A stretch of 64,000 bases of DNA from Mycolicibacterium monacense (GTDB lineage: Bacteria > Actinomycetota > Actinomycetes > Mycobacteriales > Mycobacteriaceae). The position numbers and the translations under genes were made by a program. Under the pieces are notes generated by a model, which saw only the letters and a list, made by a program, of their open reading frames with translations, was not told the DNA's origin and did not search any database. The stretch covers positions 2,852,001 to 2,916,000 of the forward strand of contig NZ_AP022617.1 of assembly GCF_010731575.1 (NCBI RefSeq), read 5' to 3'. Below are positions 12,742-22,117 of the stretch, one piece after another (the first letter of the stretch is position 1; the number at the start of each line of letters is the position of its first letter).

Positions 12742-13419
12742 TTACTTGCGGCCCTTCTTGGCCGGCGCCTTGCGGGCCGGAGCCTTGCTGGCCGTCTTCT
12801 TGGCGGCGGTGGCCTTCTTGGCGGGGGCCTTGGCGGCGGCCTTCTTGGCCGGCGCCTTGGTCGCAGCCTTCTTGGCCGGTGCCGTCTTCTTCGCCGCAGC
12901 AGTCGACTTCTTCGCCGGCGCCGTCTTCTTGGCGGCGGCAGTGGTCTTCTTCGCGGCCGTCTTCTTGGCCGGTGCCGTCTTCTTCGCCGCAGCAGTCGAC
13001 TTCTTCGCCGGCGCCGTCTTCTTGGCGGCGGCGGTGGTCTTCTTCGCGGCGGTCTTCTTGGCGGGGGCCTTCTTCGCGGCACGCTTGGCCGGTCCGGCAG
13101 CCACCCCGCGCTTGACGGCGGGACCTTCGGACGCGAGCTTCTGTGCGCCCGAGACGATCGCCTTGAACTGCGCACCCGGCCGGAACGCGGGCACCGAGGT
13201 CGGCTTGACCTTCACCGTCTCACCGGTGCGAGGGTTACGCGCGACGCGTGCTGCGCGCCGTCGTTGTTCGAAGACGCCGAAACCGGTGATGGTCACGCTG
13301 TCGCCCTTGTGCACGGCGCGCACGATGGTGTCGACGACGTTCTCGACCGCTTCGGTGGCTTGCCGACGGTCGGTCCCCATCTTGGTTGTCAATGCGTCGA
13401 TAAGCTCCGCTTTGTTCAT
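12742..13419 (-). CDS. hupB: HU-family nucleoid protein HupB with Lys/Ala-rich tail
   Basis: HupB is the mycobacterial histone-like protein that compacts DNA and affects gene expression and iron physiology. The 225-aa protein has an HU domain at 1-90 ([44 protein letters not shown]) and a C-terminal tail of PAKK/AAKK repeats resembling eukaryotic H1. It is longer than the M. tuberculosis protein (214 aa) because part of the tail is duplicated. GGAGG lies 8 bases before the ATG. The roughly 200 bases upstream should hold its promoter; I see no named operator there. Confidence 0.97.
   Translation of the reverse strand: MNKAELIDALTTKMGTDRRQATEAVENVVDTIVRAVHKGDSVTITGFGVFEQRRRAARVARNPRTGETVKVKPTSVPAFRPGAQFKAIVSGAQKLASEGPAVKRGVAAGPAKRAAKKAPAKKTAAKKTTAAAKKTAPAKKSTAAAKKTAPAKKTAAKKTTAAAKKTAPAKKSTAAAKKTAPAKKAATKAPAKKAAAKAPAKKATAAKKTASKAPARKAPAKKGRK
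12868..13053 (-). repeat. 93-bp in-frame tandem duplication in the hupB tail
   Basis: Two adjacent copies (12868-12960 and 12961-13053) differ at only two positions by my reading. Each encodes 31 residues of the Lys/Ala/Pro-rich tail, so the duplication adds DNA-binding repeats without a frameshift. The near identity points to a recent duplication and a length-variable tail. Confidence 0.85.
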
Positions 13420-13622
13420 GCAAAACCTCCGAGACCAGTGGCCCTACTTGGACCGACTAGTGGACACGGTAAACCCACTGACCACTGATTTCCAAGAGCC
13501 ACGCGCAGTTTCGGCGGCTCTTGGCGAACTTTTCGGCAATCCGGTTGGCCCCCTTGACGTCCTGCCGGGACGCCGGGAAAGGGGTGCAGAGGCGGCGATT
13601 TCGGGTCGGCCGAAGCCCCGGA

Positions 13623-14216
13623 TCAGACCGGCAGGGTGCGCGGTTTCCAGCTCGGCCTGCGCCGCTCGTAATCCTCGATCTCGGACTGTTTCCGCAGCGT
13701 AAGGCCTATATCGTCGAGCCCCTCGAGCAGTCGCCACGCGGTGTAATCGTCAATAGTGAACGGCACCATGACCGTTCCCGCGATGATGTTCCGATCTTGA
13801 AGATTGACAGTGATTTCCAAGCCCGGATTCTGCTCGATGAGCTTCCAGATAAGTTCAACATCATTTTGATTCACCTCGGCGGCCAACAGGCCCGCCTTAC
13901 CCGCATTCCCGCGGAAGATATCGGCGAACCGGGACGAGATGACGACCCGGAAGCCGTAGTCCATCAGCGCCCAGACCGCGTGCTCGCGGGAGGACCCCGT
14001 GCCGAAATCCGGTCCGGCGACCAGAACCGAACCGCGGTCGAAAGGCGGCAGGTTGAGCACGAAGGAGGGGTCGTTGCGCCACGCGGCGAACAGGCCGTCC
14101 TCGAAACCGGTTCTGGTGACCCGCTTCAGGTACACCGCGGGGATGATCTGGTCGGTGTCGACGTTGGACCGACGCAGGGGTACGCCGATCCCGGTGTGGG
14201 TGCGAAAGGCTTCCAT
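13623..14216 (-). CDS. leuD: 3-isopropylmalate dehydratase, small subunit
   Basis: LeuD is the swivelling small subunit that, with LeuC, isomerises 2-isopropylmalate to 3-isopropylmalate in leucine synthesis. The 197-aa protein starts [27 protein letters not shown] and contains the substrate-loop motif [17 protein letters not shown] near residue 68. AAGGAG lies just before the ATG. It follows leuC by 13 bases, as the second gene of a leuCD operon. Confidence 0.96.
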   Translation of the reverse strand: MEAFRTHTGIGVPLRRSNVDTDQIIPAVYLKRVTRTGFEDGLFAAWRNDPSFVLNLPPFDRGSVLVAGPDFGTGSSREHAVWALMDYGFRVVISSRFADIFRGNAGKAGLLAAEVNQNDVELIWKLIEQNPGLEITVNLQDRNIIAGTVMVPFTIDDYTAWRLLEGLDDIGLTLRKQSEIEDYERRRPSWKPRTLPV

Positions 14217-14229
14217 CGCGAATTCTCCT

Positions 14230-15675
14230 TCAGCGAGCGGGGACGGCGGACAGGTCGGCGGGTGAGGACAGCGTGCCGCGGACGGCGGTGGCGGCGGCCA
14301 CGGCGGGTGAGACCAGATGTGTCCGCCCGCCTTTGCCCTGGCGCCCCTCGAAGTTGCGGTTGGACGTGGATGCGCACCGCTGCCCGGGCGACAGCTGATC
14401 GGGGTTCATCCCCAGGCACATCGAGCAGCCCGCCTGCCGCCATTCGGCACCGGCGTCGATGAAGATCCGGTCGAGCCCTTCGGATTCGGCCTGCGCACGC
14501 ACGCGCATCGAGCCGGGCACCACGAGCATGCGGATCCCATCGGCGACCCTGCGGCCACGCAGGACGTCGGCCACCACGCGCAGATCCTCGATGCGGCCGT
14601 TGGTGCACGATCCGACGAACACGGTGTCGACGGCGACGTCACGCATCGCCGTACCGGCCTGAAGACCCATGTAGGTCAACGCCTTTTCGGCCGCCTGTCG
14701 CTCACCCTCGTCGACGATCAGCTCGGGGTCGGGCACCGCGCCGGACAGCGGCACCCCCTGCCCGGGGTTGGTGCCCCAGGTGACGAACGGGCTCAGCTCG
14801 GCCGCGTCGAGATGGACCTCGGTGTCGAATTCGGCGCCCGGATCGGTGCGCAGCTGCCGCCACGCCTCCACCGCCGCATCCCAGTCGGCGCCGGTGGGTG
14901 CGTGCGGGCGGCCGCGCAGGAACTCGAATGTGGTGTCGTCGGGGGCCACCATGCCGGCCCGCGCGCCGGCCTCGATGCTCATGTTGCAGATCGTCATCCG
15001 GCCCTCCATCGACAGGGATTCGATGGCGCTGCCGCGGTATTCGATGACGTGGCCCTGTCCGCCGCCGGTGCCGATCTTGGCGATGACCGCCAGGATGATG
15101 TCCTTGGCGCTCACGCCCGGCGGGAGTTCCCCGTCGACGTTGACCGCCATCGTGCGAAACGGCCGCAGCGGCAGCGTCTGCGTCGCCAGCACGTGTTCCA
15201 CCTCGGAGGTGCCGATACCCATCGCCAGGGCGCCGAACGCGCCGTGGGTGGAGGTGTGGCTGTCACCGCACACGACGGTCATTCCCGGCTGGGTGAGCCC
15301 GAGCTGCGGACCGATGATGTGCACGATGCCCTGTTCGGCGTCGCCCATCGGGTGCAGCCGGATCCCGAACTCGGCGCAGTTGCGCCGCAACGTCTCCACC
15401 TGGGTGCGCGACACCGGGTCGGCGATCGGCTTGTCGATGTCGACCGTCGGCACGTTGTGGTCTTCGGTCGCGATGGTGAGATCCGGCCGTCGCACCGGCC
15501 GGTTCGCCAGCCGCAGACCGTCGAACGCCTGCGGACTGGTCACCTCGTGCACGAGGTGCAGGTCGATGTAGATCAGATCCGGTTCACGCGCGGCACCCTC
15601 CCCGGTGCCGTGGGCGACGACGTGGTCGGCCCACACCTTCTCGGCCATGGTGCGCGGTGTGGCGGGCTGTGCCAT
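14230..15675 (-). CDS. leuC: 3-isopropylmalate dehydratase, large subunit
   Basis: LeuC is the aconitase-like, [4Fe-4S]-containing subunit of isopropylmalate isomerase. The 481-aa protein shows [21 protein letters not shown] near residue 140 and the cluster cysteines in [12 protein letters not shown] and [21 protein letters not shown] precedes the ATG. It is divergent from the IclR-type regulator gene; the 76-base gap carries an inverted repeat that probably controls both. Confidence 0.96.
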   Translation of the reverse strand: MAQPATPRTMAEKVWADHVVAHGTGEGAAREPDLIYIDLHLVHEVTSPQAFDGLRLANRPVRRPDLTIATEDHNVPTVDIDKPIADPVSRTQVETLRRNCAEFGIRLHPMGDAEQGIVHIIGPQLGLTQPGMTVVCGDSHTSTHGAFGALAMGIGTSEVEHVLATQTLPLRPFRTMAVNVDGELPPGVSAKDIILAVIAKIGTGGGQGHVIEYRGSAIESLSMEGRMTICNMSIEAGARAGMVAPDDTTFEFLRGRPHAPTGADWDAAVEAWRQLRTDPGAEFDTEVHLDAAELSPFVTWGTNPGQGVPLSGAVPDPELIVDEGERQAAEKALTYMGLQAGTAMRDVAVDTVFVGSCTNGRIEDLRVVADVLRGRRVADGIRMLVVPGSMRVRAQAESEGLDRIFIDAGAEWRQAGCSMCLGMNPDQLSPGQRCASTSNRNFEGRQGKGGRTHLVSPAVAAATAVRGTLSSPADLSAVPAR

Positions 15676-15721
15676 TACCTTCTCGATTCTCGATACGCGG
15701 CCTGCGACGTTGCGCTGGCAA

Positions 15722-15757
15722 TCTCACATTGCGGGAGGATAGTATCTCCCTGTGAGA
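15722..15757. promoter_or_regulatory. Candidate LeuR operator and -10 element between leuC and leuR
   Basis: TCTCACA (15722-15728) and TGTGAGA (15751-15757) form an inverted repeat with a second nested pair GGGAG (15733-15737) and CTCCC (15746-15750). The right arm contains the GTG start of the regulator. TAGTAT at 15740-15745 fits a -10 element about 6 bases before that GTG, suggesting a leaderless transcript. A regulator bound here would cover its own promoter and could also act on leuC. In corynebacteria and streptomycetes, IclR relatives (LtbR, NdgR) control leu genes; the exact site here is my inference. Confidence 0.6.
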
Positions 15758-16453
15758 CAGGATAGCGGCATCGGCGTGCTGGACAAAGCGGTGGGCGTAC
15801 TCCATACCGTGGCGGAGTCCCCCTGCGCCCTGGCGGAACTGTGCGAGCGCACGGGACTCCCCCGGGCGACGGCGCACCGGTTGGCGGCGGGCCTGGAAAC
15901 CCACCGGCTGCTGGCCCGCGACGCCGACGGCCGGTGGCGGCTCGGCCCGGCGCTGACCGAACTGGCCGGCCAGGTCAACGATCCGCTGCTGACGGCCGGA
16001 GCGGTCATCCTGCCCCGGTTGCGCGAGATCACCGGCGAGAGCGTGCAGCTCTACCGGCGGGAGGGCACCGCGCGGATCTGCATCGCCGCCCTCGAACCGC
16101 CCGCGGGACTGCGGGATACGGTGCCGGTCGGCACCCGGCTGCCGATGACGGCGGGATCGGGTGCGAAGGTGCTGCTCGCCTACGCCGACCCCGCCACCCA
16201 GCAGGCCGTGCTGCCCGACGCGATGTTCACCGAACGCACGCTGGCAGAGGTGCGCAGGCGCGGGTGGGCCCAGAGCGCGGCCGAACGCGAGCCCGGGGTG
16301 GCCAGCGTCTCCGCGCCGGTGCGCGACGGCCGAGGGGGCGTGGTGGCGGCGATCTCGGTGTCCGGCCCGATCGACCGGATGGGCCGCCGCCCGGGCGCGC
16401 GGTGGGCCGCCGATCTGCTGGCCGCCGCCGACGCACTCGCCCGCCGGCTGTAA
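15752..16453 (+). CDS. IclR-family regulator of leucine synthesis (Rv2989/LtbR/NdgR-like)
   Basis: The 233-aa protein has an N-terminal winged helix-turn-helix (about 5-65; GVLDKAVGVLHTVAE, LAELCERTGLPRATAHRLAAGL) and a C-terminal IclR effector domain (ITGESVQLYRREG, ASVSAPVRDGRGGVVAAISVSGP). Divergence from leuCD matches the conserved actinobacterial arrangement in which this regulator controls leuCD and leuB. The start is GTG 15752, which lies inside an inverted repeat, so autoregulation is likely. Confidence 0.88.
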   Translation: MRQDSGIGVLDKAVGVLHTVAESPCALAELCERTGLPRATAHRLAAGLETHRLLARDADGRWRLGPALTELAGQVNDPLLTAGAVILPRLREITGESVQLYRREGTARICIAALEPPAGLRDTVPVGTRLPMTAGSGAKVLLAYADPATQQAVLPDAMFTERTLAEVRRRGWAQSAAEREPGVASVSAPVRDGRGGVVAAISVSGPIDRMGRRPGARWAADLLAAADALARRL

Positions 16454-16473
16454 CCGCTCGGGTCGACCTGCCG

Positions 16474-16512
16474 AAAAAAGCGGCGCCCGACTCCGAAGAG
16501 CCGGGCGCCGCT
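16474..16512 (-). terminator. Intrinsic terminator of the tRNA-Gln/tRNA-Glu transcript
   Basis: On the minus strand an 11-base perfect stem (arms 16502-16512 and 16479-16489, 12-base loop) is followed by a run of six T. It lies just past the 3' end of tRNA-Glu, so it most likely ends the tRNA transcript. It can also block leuR read-through from the other side. Confidence 0.85.
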
Positions 16513-16518
16513 GAGATG

Positions 16519-16591
16519 TACCCCCGATGGGATTCGAACCCACGCTACCGCCGTGAGAGGGCGGCGTCCTAGGCCGCTAGACGACGGGGGC
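16519..16591 (-). tRNA. gltT: tRNA-Glu (CTC)
   Basis: The 73-base minus-strand sequence folds as a cloverleaf: acceptor GCCCCCG paired with CGGGGGT, T-arm with GGTTCGAATCC, and an anticodon stem CCGCC/GGCGG around the loop CTCTCAC, giving anticodon CTC (Glu). The discriminator is A; CCA is not encoded. tRNA-Gln lies 62 bases upstream on the same strand and gltX, its synthetase gene, beyond it. Confidence 0.93.
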
Positions 16592-16653
16592 TAGAACTTC
16601 CGGTTGGACAGCATAGCTCAGCTGAACAACGCTGACCTAATCGCTTGATCCAG

Positions 16654-16725
16654 CTGGGGTACCAGGACTCGAACCTAGAATGGCTGAACCAGAATCAGCT
16701 GTGTTGCCAATTACACCATACCCCA
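16654..16725 (-). tRNA. glnT: tRNA-Gln (CTG)
   Basis: The 72-base minus-strand cloverleaf has acceptor TGGGGTA paired with TACCCCA, the T-arm sequence GGTTCGAGTCC and an anticodon stem GCTGA/TCAGC around TTCTGGT, giving anticodon CTG (Gln). The discriminator is G, as usual for tRNA-Gln. In mycobacteria this tRNA is first charged with Glu by GluRS and then amidated by GatCAB, all encoded in this window. Confidence 0.93.
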
Positions 16726-16874
16726 TTGGCCGCCCATAACCGCTGGTCACGGGCTTTTCCGGAGCGCTTGCGCGGTGAGGATCGCCCCCGCGCATCGTTC
16801 CGGCGCCGACGTGCACACTACCAAAGATTTCAGGGTGCTTTCGCCACGCTCCCCCTCAGCCGCACCCCGAGGAC

Positions 16875-18347
16875 CTAGGCAGCGGCGGCCGCATGGTCGC
16901 GGCCGGCCCGCAACCGGGCCAGGCTGCGATCGCGCCCGAGCAACTCCAGCGACTCGAACAGCGGCGGGCTGACCGAGGCGCCGGTGGCCGCGACGCGGAT
17001 CGGCCCGAAGGCCTTGCGCGGCTTGAGCTCGAGATCCTCCAGCAGCGCCTTCTTCAGCGCCTCCTCGATCGCGCCGGTCGTCCACTGCCCGACACCCTCG
17101 AGACCCGCGAGCGCGGCGTCGAGCACCGGGACCGCATCGGCCTTGAGTTCCTTGGCCGCCGCTCTCTCGTCGAGGACGAAGGCACCCTCGTCGAGGAACT
17201 TCAGCAGTCCCCACGCGTCGCCGAGGACGACGATGCGGGTCTGCACCAGCCGGGCGGCCTCGGCGAACTGCGCGTCGTCGAGGCCGGTGTCGTGGCCGTG
17301 CGCGGCGAAATACGCCTTCAGGCGGGCGGTGAACTCGTCCTCGGAGAGCAGCCGGATGTGCTCGGCATTGAGGGCATCGGCCTTCTTCTGGTCGAATCGG
17401 GCGGGGTTGGAGTTCACGTCGACGACGTCGAACGCGGCGACCATCTCGTCGAGACCGAAGACGTCGCGGTCGTCGGCGATACCCCACCCGAGCAGCGCCA
17501 GGTAGTTGAGCAGACCCTCCGGGATGAATCCCCGGTCGCGGTGCAGGAACAGATTCGACTGCGGATCCCGTTTGGACAGCTTCTTGTTGCCGTCACCGAG
17601 CACGCTCGGCAGGTGGGCGAACTCCGGCACCCCGTCGGCCACCCCGATGCGGATCAGCGCCTCGTACAACGCGATCTGACGGGGCGTGGACGGTAGGAGA
17701 TCCTCACCCCGCAGCACGTGGGTGATCTTCATCAGCGCATCGTCGACCGGGTTGACCAACGTGTAGAGCGGTTCGCCGTTGCCACGGGTGAGCGCGAAGT
17801 CGGGCATCGTCCCCGCACCGAAGGTGGTCTCCCCCCGCACCAGATCCCGCCAGGTGATGTCGCGCTCGGGCATCCGCAGGCGGATCACCGGATTGCGGCC
17901 CTCGGCGCGGTGGGCGGCCCGCTGCTCGTCGGTGAGGTCGCGATCGAAATTGTCGTAGCCCAGCTTCGGATTGCGGCCCGCGGCGAGGTGGCGCGCCTCG
18001 ACCTCCTCGGCGGTCGAGTACGCCTCGTAGGCCTCCCCTGCGGCGATCAGCCGGTCGATCACGTCGCGGTAGAGGTCGCGCCGCTGCGACTGGCGGTACG
18101 GCGCGTAGGGCCCGCCGATCTCGGGTCCTTCGTCATAGTCCAGCCCGAGCCAGTTCAGCGCGTCGAGGATCGCCTGATAGCTCTCCTCGCTGTCGCGCGC
18201 CGAATCGGTGTCCTCGATGCGGAACACGAACGTCCCGCCGGTGTGGCGCGCATAGGCCCAGTTGAACAGCGCGGTGCGGATCAGACCGACGTGCGGGGTG
18301 CCCGTCGGCGACGGACAGAACCGGACGCGGACTGCCATATTGTTCAT
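16875..18347 (-). CDS. gltX: Glutamyl-tRNA synthetase
   Basis: GluRS charges tRNA-Glu and, in organisms without GlnRS, also misacylates tRNA-Gln. The 490-aa class I synthetase has the HIGH-type motif [22 protein letters not shown] near the N-terminus and the KMSKS-type motif KKLSKRD near residue 253. The length equals the M. tuberculosis protein. The ATG at 18347 overlaps the stop of the upstream hydrolase gene (TGATG); a second in-frame ATG at 18338 is possible. The two upstream-lying tRNA genes on the same strand are its substrates. Confidence 0.95.
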   Translation of the reverse strand: MNNMAVRVRFCPSPTGTPHVGLIRTALFNWAYARHTGGTFVFRIEDTDSARDSEESYQAILDALNWLGLDYDEGPEIGGPYAPYRQSQRRDLYRDVIDRLIAAGEAYEAYSTAEEVEARHLAAGRNPKLGYDNFDRDLTDEQRAAHRAEGRNPVIRLRMPERDITWRDLVRGETTFGAGTMPDFALTRGNGEPLYTLVNPVDDALMKITHVLRGEDLLPSTPRQIALYEALIRIGVADGVPEFAHLPSVLGDGNKKLSKRDPQSNLFLHRDRGFIPEGLLNYLALLGWGIADDRDVFGLDEMVAAFDVVDVNSNPARFDQKKADALNAEHIRLLSEDEFTARLKAYFAAHGHDTGLDDAQFAEAARLVQTRIVVLGDAWGLLKFLDEGAFVLDERAAAKELKADAVPVLDAALAGLEGVGQWTTGAIEEALKKALLEDLELKPRKAFGPIRVAATGASVSPPLFESLELLGRDRSLARLRAGRDHAAAAA

Positions 18348-19129
18348 CACTTCTTCTTTCGCACAACGGGATTGGTGAGGGTCCCGATGTTCTCGACGGT
18401 GACCGAGACGGTGTCGCCGTCCTCGATCGGGGATACGCCCTCCGGGGTTCCGGTGAGGATGAGATCGCCGGGCAGCAGGGTCATCACGGCCGAGATCCAC
18501 TCGACGATCGTCCCGACGTCGTGCATCATCAGCGACGTCCGGCTGTGCTGGCGGGTCTCACCGTTGACCTCGGTGCGCAGTTCGAGGTCCGAGGGGTCGA
18601 CGTCGGTGACGATCCACGGCCCCACCGGACAGAACGTGTCGTGGCCCTTGGCGCGCGTCCACTGCCCGTCCTGCTGCTGCTGATCGCGCGCGGACACGTC
18701 GTTGGCGATCGTGTAGCCCAGGATGTTCTCGGCCGCCCTCGCGGCGGGCACGTCCTTGCACGGACGCCCGATGACGATGGCCAGCTCCCCTTCGAAGTGC
18801 ACCGGGTTGGCGTTGGCGGGCAACTGGATCGGGATGTTGGGACCGATGATGGACGTATTCGGCTTGAGGAAGATCACCGGATCGGGGAAGTGGCCGCCGC
18901 CCATCTCCTCGATGTGCGCGGCGTAGTTCTTCCCGATGCACACCACCTTGCTGGCCAGGATGGGCGCCAGCAGCCGGACGTCGGCCAGCGGCCACGACCG
19001 ACCGGTGAAGGTGGGCGTGCCGAAGGGGTGTTCGGCGATCTCCCTGACGACCGCGGCGGGATCATCGGGGGCGCCCTCGACGCTGACGAAGGCGACCCCG
19101 TCGGGGCTGGCGATTCGACCGAGACGCAT
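18347..19129 (-). CDS. Fumarylacetoacetate hydrolase (FAH) family protein
   Basis: The 260-aa protein is a FAH-fold hydrolase/isomerase/decarboxylase resembling Rv2993c. Metal-ligand motifs are visible in [13 protein letters not shown] (near residue 115), [10 protein letters not shown] and [24 protein letters not shown] near the C-terminus is typical of the acylpyruvase/2-hydroxyhepta-diene-dioate isomerase branch. The substrate is not clear; oxaloacetate decarboxylase or acylpyruvate hydrolase activity is common. I chose ATG 19129 ([11 protein letters not shown]) over upstream starts because similarity begins there. It overlaps gltX by one base. Confidence 0.88.
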   Translation of the reverse strand: MRLGRIASPDGVAFVSVEGAPDDPAAVVREIAEHPFGTPTFTGRSWPLADVRLLAPILASKVVCIGKNYAAHIEEMGGGHFPDPVIFLKPNTSIIGPNIPIQLPANANPVHFEGELAIVIGRPCKDVPAARAAENILGYTIANDVSARDQQQQDGQWTRAKGHDTFCPVGPWIVTDVDPSDLELRTEVNGETRQHSRTSLMMHDVGTIVEWISAVMTLLPGDLILTGTPEGVSPIEDGDTVSVTVENIGTLTNPVVRKKK

Positions 19130-19145
19130 GCCCGCCAGCCTAGTG

Positions 19146-20345
19146 TCAGCCGTCCGCGCCCCCGGCAAGCGCCGTCCGCAGGAACGGGGTGGAGTCCGGC
19201 AGCGACGCCAGCACCGTCCCGCTGTGGTCCTGGTCCGGGTAGACCCGCAGCGTCACGTCCTGACCGTTGGCACCGAGTTGGTCGTACAGGCTCAGCGTGG
19301 AACTCGGCGGCACATCGCGGTCGAGCAGGCCGACGCCGAGGAAGATCGGGCGGTCGTATCCGCTGACCGGCGTGCCCATGTACGCCTCGAGCGCCTGGGC
19401 GGCCCCCGGCAGCGACACCAGCGGGGCGCGGAAGAACTCAGACGGGGTCTGACCGGCGAGCGCTTCGTCGAGCGCGGGTTTGCACAGTGTCTCGGCCAGC
19501 GTGGCGGCTTCGAGACCCTGTGGGCTCAGCACGCTGTCGACGTCGAGGTCGGGTCGCGCTTCGCGGAATGCGGCCAGGATGTAGGCGGCGTAACTGTTGG
19601 CGGCGGGTCCCAGCTCGGGTGGCAGCGCCATGTCGGGCGCCGCGCGCTTGACGACCTGTTCGATGCCGGCCGGCGTTCCGGTGGCCACCACGCCGCGGTA
19701 GTCCAGTCCCGTGCCGGAGCTGAACTCCGTTGCCCAGCGGGCACTGCTGACCGCGGCCGCCCCGCCCTGGGATTGTCCGACGATGGCCCATGCGGGCGAC
19801 AGCGGCAGGCCGAAACCGTGGGCGGCCACTACGGAGTCGACGACGGCGCGGGCGGTGGACACGCTGTTGAGGTAGCTCATCAGTCCGGGCGTGCCCAGCC
19901 CGGTGTAGTCGGTGGCCGCGACGGCGTAGCCCTGGTCGAGCCAATGGGTGAGGTACTCGTTGTCGCGGTCGCTACGCGGGAGCGCCGACGGGGTGCAGTC
20001 GTCACCGAGTCCGACGGTGCCGTGCGCCCAGGCGACGGTCGGCCAACCGCCGTTCGGCGGTTCGCCGTGCGGCAGGAACACCGCGGCAGTGCTGACGGCC
20101 GGCGCGTCGTGCTGATCGCGCGTCGCATACAGGATGCGGTAGGCCGCACCGGCTCCGCGCACCGACAGCTGCGGCGCCAGTGCGACGTCGCGGATGAGGG
20201 TTCCCGGCGCCGGAATGTCTTCGGTGTAGATGCGCGCGTCGAGCCCGGACCAGTCCGGCACCGGGGACGACGCCTGCGCCATCGGCGCCGGCATGGTCAG
20301 AGCGCCCACCAGCAGTGCCACTGCGCCAACAGTTCTCAACGTCAC
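19146..20345 (-). CDS. Secreted lipase (LIP family, alpha/beta hydrolase)
   Basis: The 399-aa protein has a Sec signal peptide (MTLRTVGAVALLVGALTMPA, cleavage probably after AQA near residue 25) and an alpha/beta-hydrolase domain of the secretory-lipase family. The nucleophile Ser lies in VGQSQGGAAAV near residue 195; the oxyanion region is VAWAHGTVGL and the C-terminal VYPDQDHSGTVL carries the likely catalytic His. It is predicted to hydrolyse lipid esters outside the membrane. The FAH gene follows 16 bases later. It is divergent from the MFS gene. Confidence 0.85.
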   Translation of the reverse strand: MTLRTVGAVALLVGALTMPAPMAQASSPVPDWSGLDARIYTEDIPAPGTLIRDVALAPQLSVRGAGAAYRILYATRDQHDAPAVSTAAVFLPHGEPPNGGWPTVAWAHGTVGLGDDCTPSALPRSDRDNEYLTHWLDQGYAVAATDYTGLGTPGLMSYLNSVSTARAVVDSVVAAHGFGLPLSPAWAIVGQSQGGAAAVSSARWATEFSSGTGLDYRGVVATGTPAGIEQVVKRAAPDMALPPELGPAANSYAAYILAAFREARPDLDVDSVLSPQGLEAATLAETLCKPALDEALAGQTPSEFFRAPLVSLPGAAQALEAYMGTPVSGYDRPIFLGVGLLDRDVPPSSTLSLYDQLGANGQDVTLRVYPDQDHSGTVLASLPDSTPFLRTALAGGADG

Positions 20346-20431
20346 GCCGACACGGTACGCACCGAATCGCCGTTGTCCACATCATGAGACGATGGTTCAA
20401 ACATATGAGACATCCGTGTCACCATGGAGCC

Positions 20432-21622
20432 ATGACCGCTCCGTCGATCGGCACCGTGCGCCGTTGGTCGATGCTGGTGCTGGGCGTGATGTCCACGATG
20501 TGCGCGAACGTCTTCATCTACGGTGCGGCGTTCCTCATCCCGACCCTGCACACCGAGCGCGGTCTCGATCTCGCACTGGCCGGCCTGATGGCGTCGATGC
20601 CGAGCTTCGGCATGGTGGTCACGCTGATCGCGTGGGGCTACGTCGTCGACCGGGTCGGCGAGCGTTTCGTGCTGACGGTCGGTTCAGCGCTCACCGCGGC
20701 GGCCGCCTTCGCGGCCGCGGCGGTGGATTCCCTTCCGGCCGTGGGTGCCCTGCTGTTTCTCGGCGGAATGGCCGCCGCGGGCAGCAATTCCGCGAGCGGG
20801 CGCCTGGTCGTCGGATGGTTCGCACCACACCAGCGCGGTCTGGTGATGGGGATCCGGCAGGCGTCGGTTCCGCTCGGAGTCGGACTGGGGGCCTTGGTGA
20901 TCCCCCGGGTCGCCCAGAGCCAGGGCGTCGCGGCGGCCCTGTTGTTCCCGGCAGCCGTGTGCGCGGCGGCCGCGGTCCTCTGCTTGGTGGGTGTGCTCGA
21001 TCCGCCGCGCCCACCGCGTGCGGAGGCCGCCGCGGAGGTGCTGGCCAACCCGTACCGGGGCGATGCGGTGCTGTGGCGCATCCATGCCCTGTCCGTCCTG
21101 CTCGTCGTGCCGCAGGCGGTGGTGTGGACGTTCACGCTCGTGTGGTTGATGTCCGAACGGGGATGGTCGGCGGCGTCCGCGGGCGCGCTGGTGACGCTCG
21201 CCCAGGTGCTCGGCGCGGGCGGCCGGATCGGCGCCGGCTACCTGTCCGACCGCGTCGGTGACCGGTTGCGGCCCATCCGGTGGATCGCCTCGGCCGCGGC
21301 CGCGGTCCTGGCCCTGGTCGCGCTCACCGACGCGCTGGACTCCCCGCTGAGTGTCGCGCTGATGGTGGCGGCATCGGTGATCACGGTCTCCGACAACGGT
21401 TTGGCGTTCACCGCCATCGCCGAGATCGCGGGGCCGTTCTGGAGCGGACGGGCCCTGGGCGCGCAGAACACCAGCCAACACCTCGCCTCGGCGGCTTCGG
21501 CGCCGGTCTTCGGCGGGCTGATCGGGGTGTTCGGATACCCCGCGGCGTTCGCGGTCCTGGCGGTGCTGCCGCTGCTGGCGCTACCCCTGGTTCCGGTGCA
21601 CGCCCGGGCCGGGCGGCACTGA
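20432..21622 (+). CDS. MFS transporter (Rv2994-like)
   Basis: The 396-aa protein has about 12 hydrophobic helices and the MFS loop motif GYVVDRVGERFVL after helix 2, with a matching GYLSDRVGDRL in the second half. The substrate is unknown; the family contains drug and metabolite exporters. ATG 20432 is preceded by GGAG; a decoy ATG 8 bases upstream is out of frame and stops at once. It converges on the MarR-type gene with a single-base gap. Confidence 0.88.
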   Translation: MTAPSIGTVRRWSMLVLGVMSTMCANVFIYGAAFLIPTLHTERGLDLALAGLMASMPSFGMVVTLIAWGYVVDRVGERFVLTVGSALTAAAAFAAAAVDSLPAVGALLFLGGMAAAGSNSASGRLVVGWFAPHQRGLVMGIRQASVPLGVGLGALVIPRVAQSQGVAAALLFPAAVCAAAAVLCLVGVLDPPRPPRAEAAAEVLANPYRGDAVLWRIHALSVLLVVPQAVVWTFTLVWLMSERGWSAASAGALVTLAQVLGAGGRIGAGYLSDRVGDRLRPIRWIASAAAAVLALVALTDALDSPLSVALMVAASVITVSDNGLAFTAIAEIAGPFWSGRALGAQNTSQHLASAASAPVFGGLIGVFGYPAAFAVLAVLPLLALPLVPVHARAGRH

Positions 21623-21623
21623 T

Positions 21624-22055
21624 TCACTCGCCCTCGAGGTTTGCGGCGCACGCCGCGAGCAGGCCACTCAGCCTGCGACATTCGGCGCCGCTCAGCCCGG
21701 TCAGCATCTGCTCCTCGACCGCGGTGACCGCGCTGTGCGCCGCGGCCAGGCGGCGGCGGCCGGTGGCGGTGAGCGTCAGCGCGCGTGCCCGACCGCGCGC
21801 CGGAACCTGGGCGTGGTCGATCAATCCGGCCGAGCGCAACCCGGTCGACACGTCCTGCAGGGATTGCCGCGTCACGAAGCACAGCCGTGCCAGCTCGGCG
21901 GCAGAGGCCTGCGGGTGATCGGCGAGCGCCCGCAGCACCGCGTACTGCGACATCGACAATCCGGTTTCCCGCAGCGCCGCATCGCACCGCCGGCGCAACG
22001 ACTGCTGCACGCGCTTGACCAGATACCCGACACCGTCCTCCACCGCAGCGGCCAT
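21624..22055 (-). CDS. MarR-family transcriptional regulator
   Basis: The 143-aa protein has the MarR winged-helix layout: dimer helix (YLVKRVQQSLRRRCDAAL), recognition region (SAAELARLCFVTRQSLQDVSTGLRSAGL) and wing (PARGRARALTLTATGRRRL). MarR proteins usually repress neighbouring genes and release DNA on binding small aromatic or electrophilic ligands. Its own start codon is covered by one of two near-identical palindromes, so autorepression and control of the divergent monooxygenase gene are very likely. Confidence 0.9.
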   Translation of the reverse strand: MAAAVEDGVGYLVKRVQQSLRRRCDAALRETGLSMSQYAVLRALADHPQASAAELARLCFVTRQSLQDVSTGLRSAGLIDHAQVPARGRARALTLTATGRRRLAAAHSAVTAVEEQMLTGLSGAECRRLSGLLAACAANLEGE

Positions 22056-22070
22056 GTCAGGAACCTTACA
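22055..22070. promoter_or_regulatory. MarR operator, site 1
   Basis: TGTCAGGAACCTTACA is a 16-base palindrome of the form TGTnAGGnnCCTnACA. It begins on the first base of the marR start codon and so can block marR transcription or initiation. Confidence 0.8.
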
Positions 22071-22089
22071 TTGTGCTAGCGTCCATCAA

Positions 22090-22105
22090 TGTAAGGAACC
22101 TGACA
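22090..22105. promoter_or_regulatory. MarR operator, site 2
   Basis: TGTAAGGAACCTGACA is the second copy of the palindrome, inverted relative to site 1, with centres 35 bases apart. It ends 13 bases before the ATG of the monooxygenase gene, next to its GGAGG ribosome binding site. Confidence 0.8.
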
Positions 22106-22117
22106 TTGGAGGCCGAG

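Noticed and set aside
12742..13100. Low-complexity tail of hupB as a CRISPR-like or satellite array
   Set aside because: The repeats are in-frame Lys/Ala codons of a known protein tail, without spacers.
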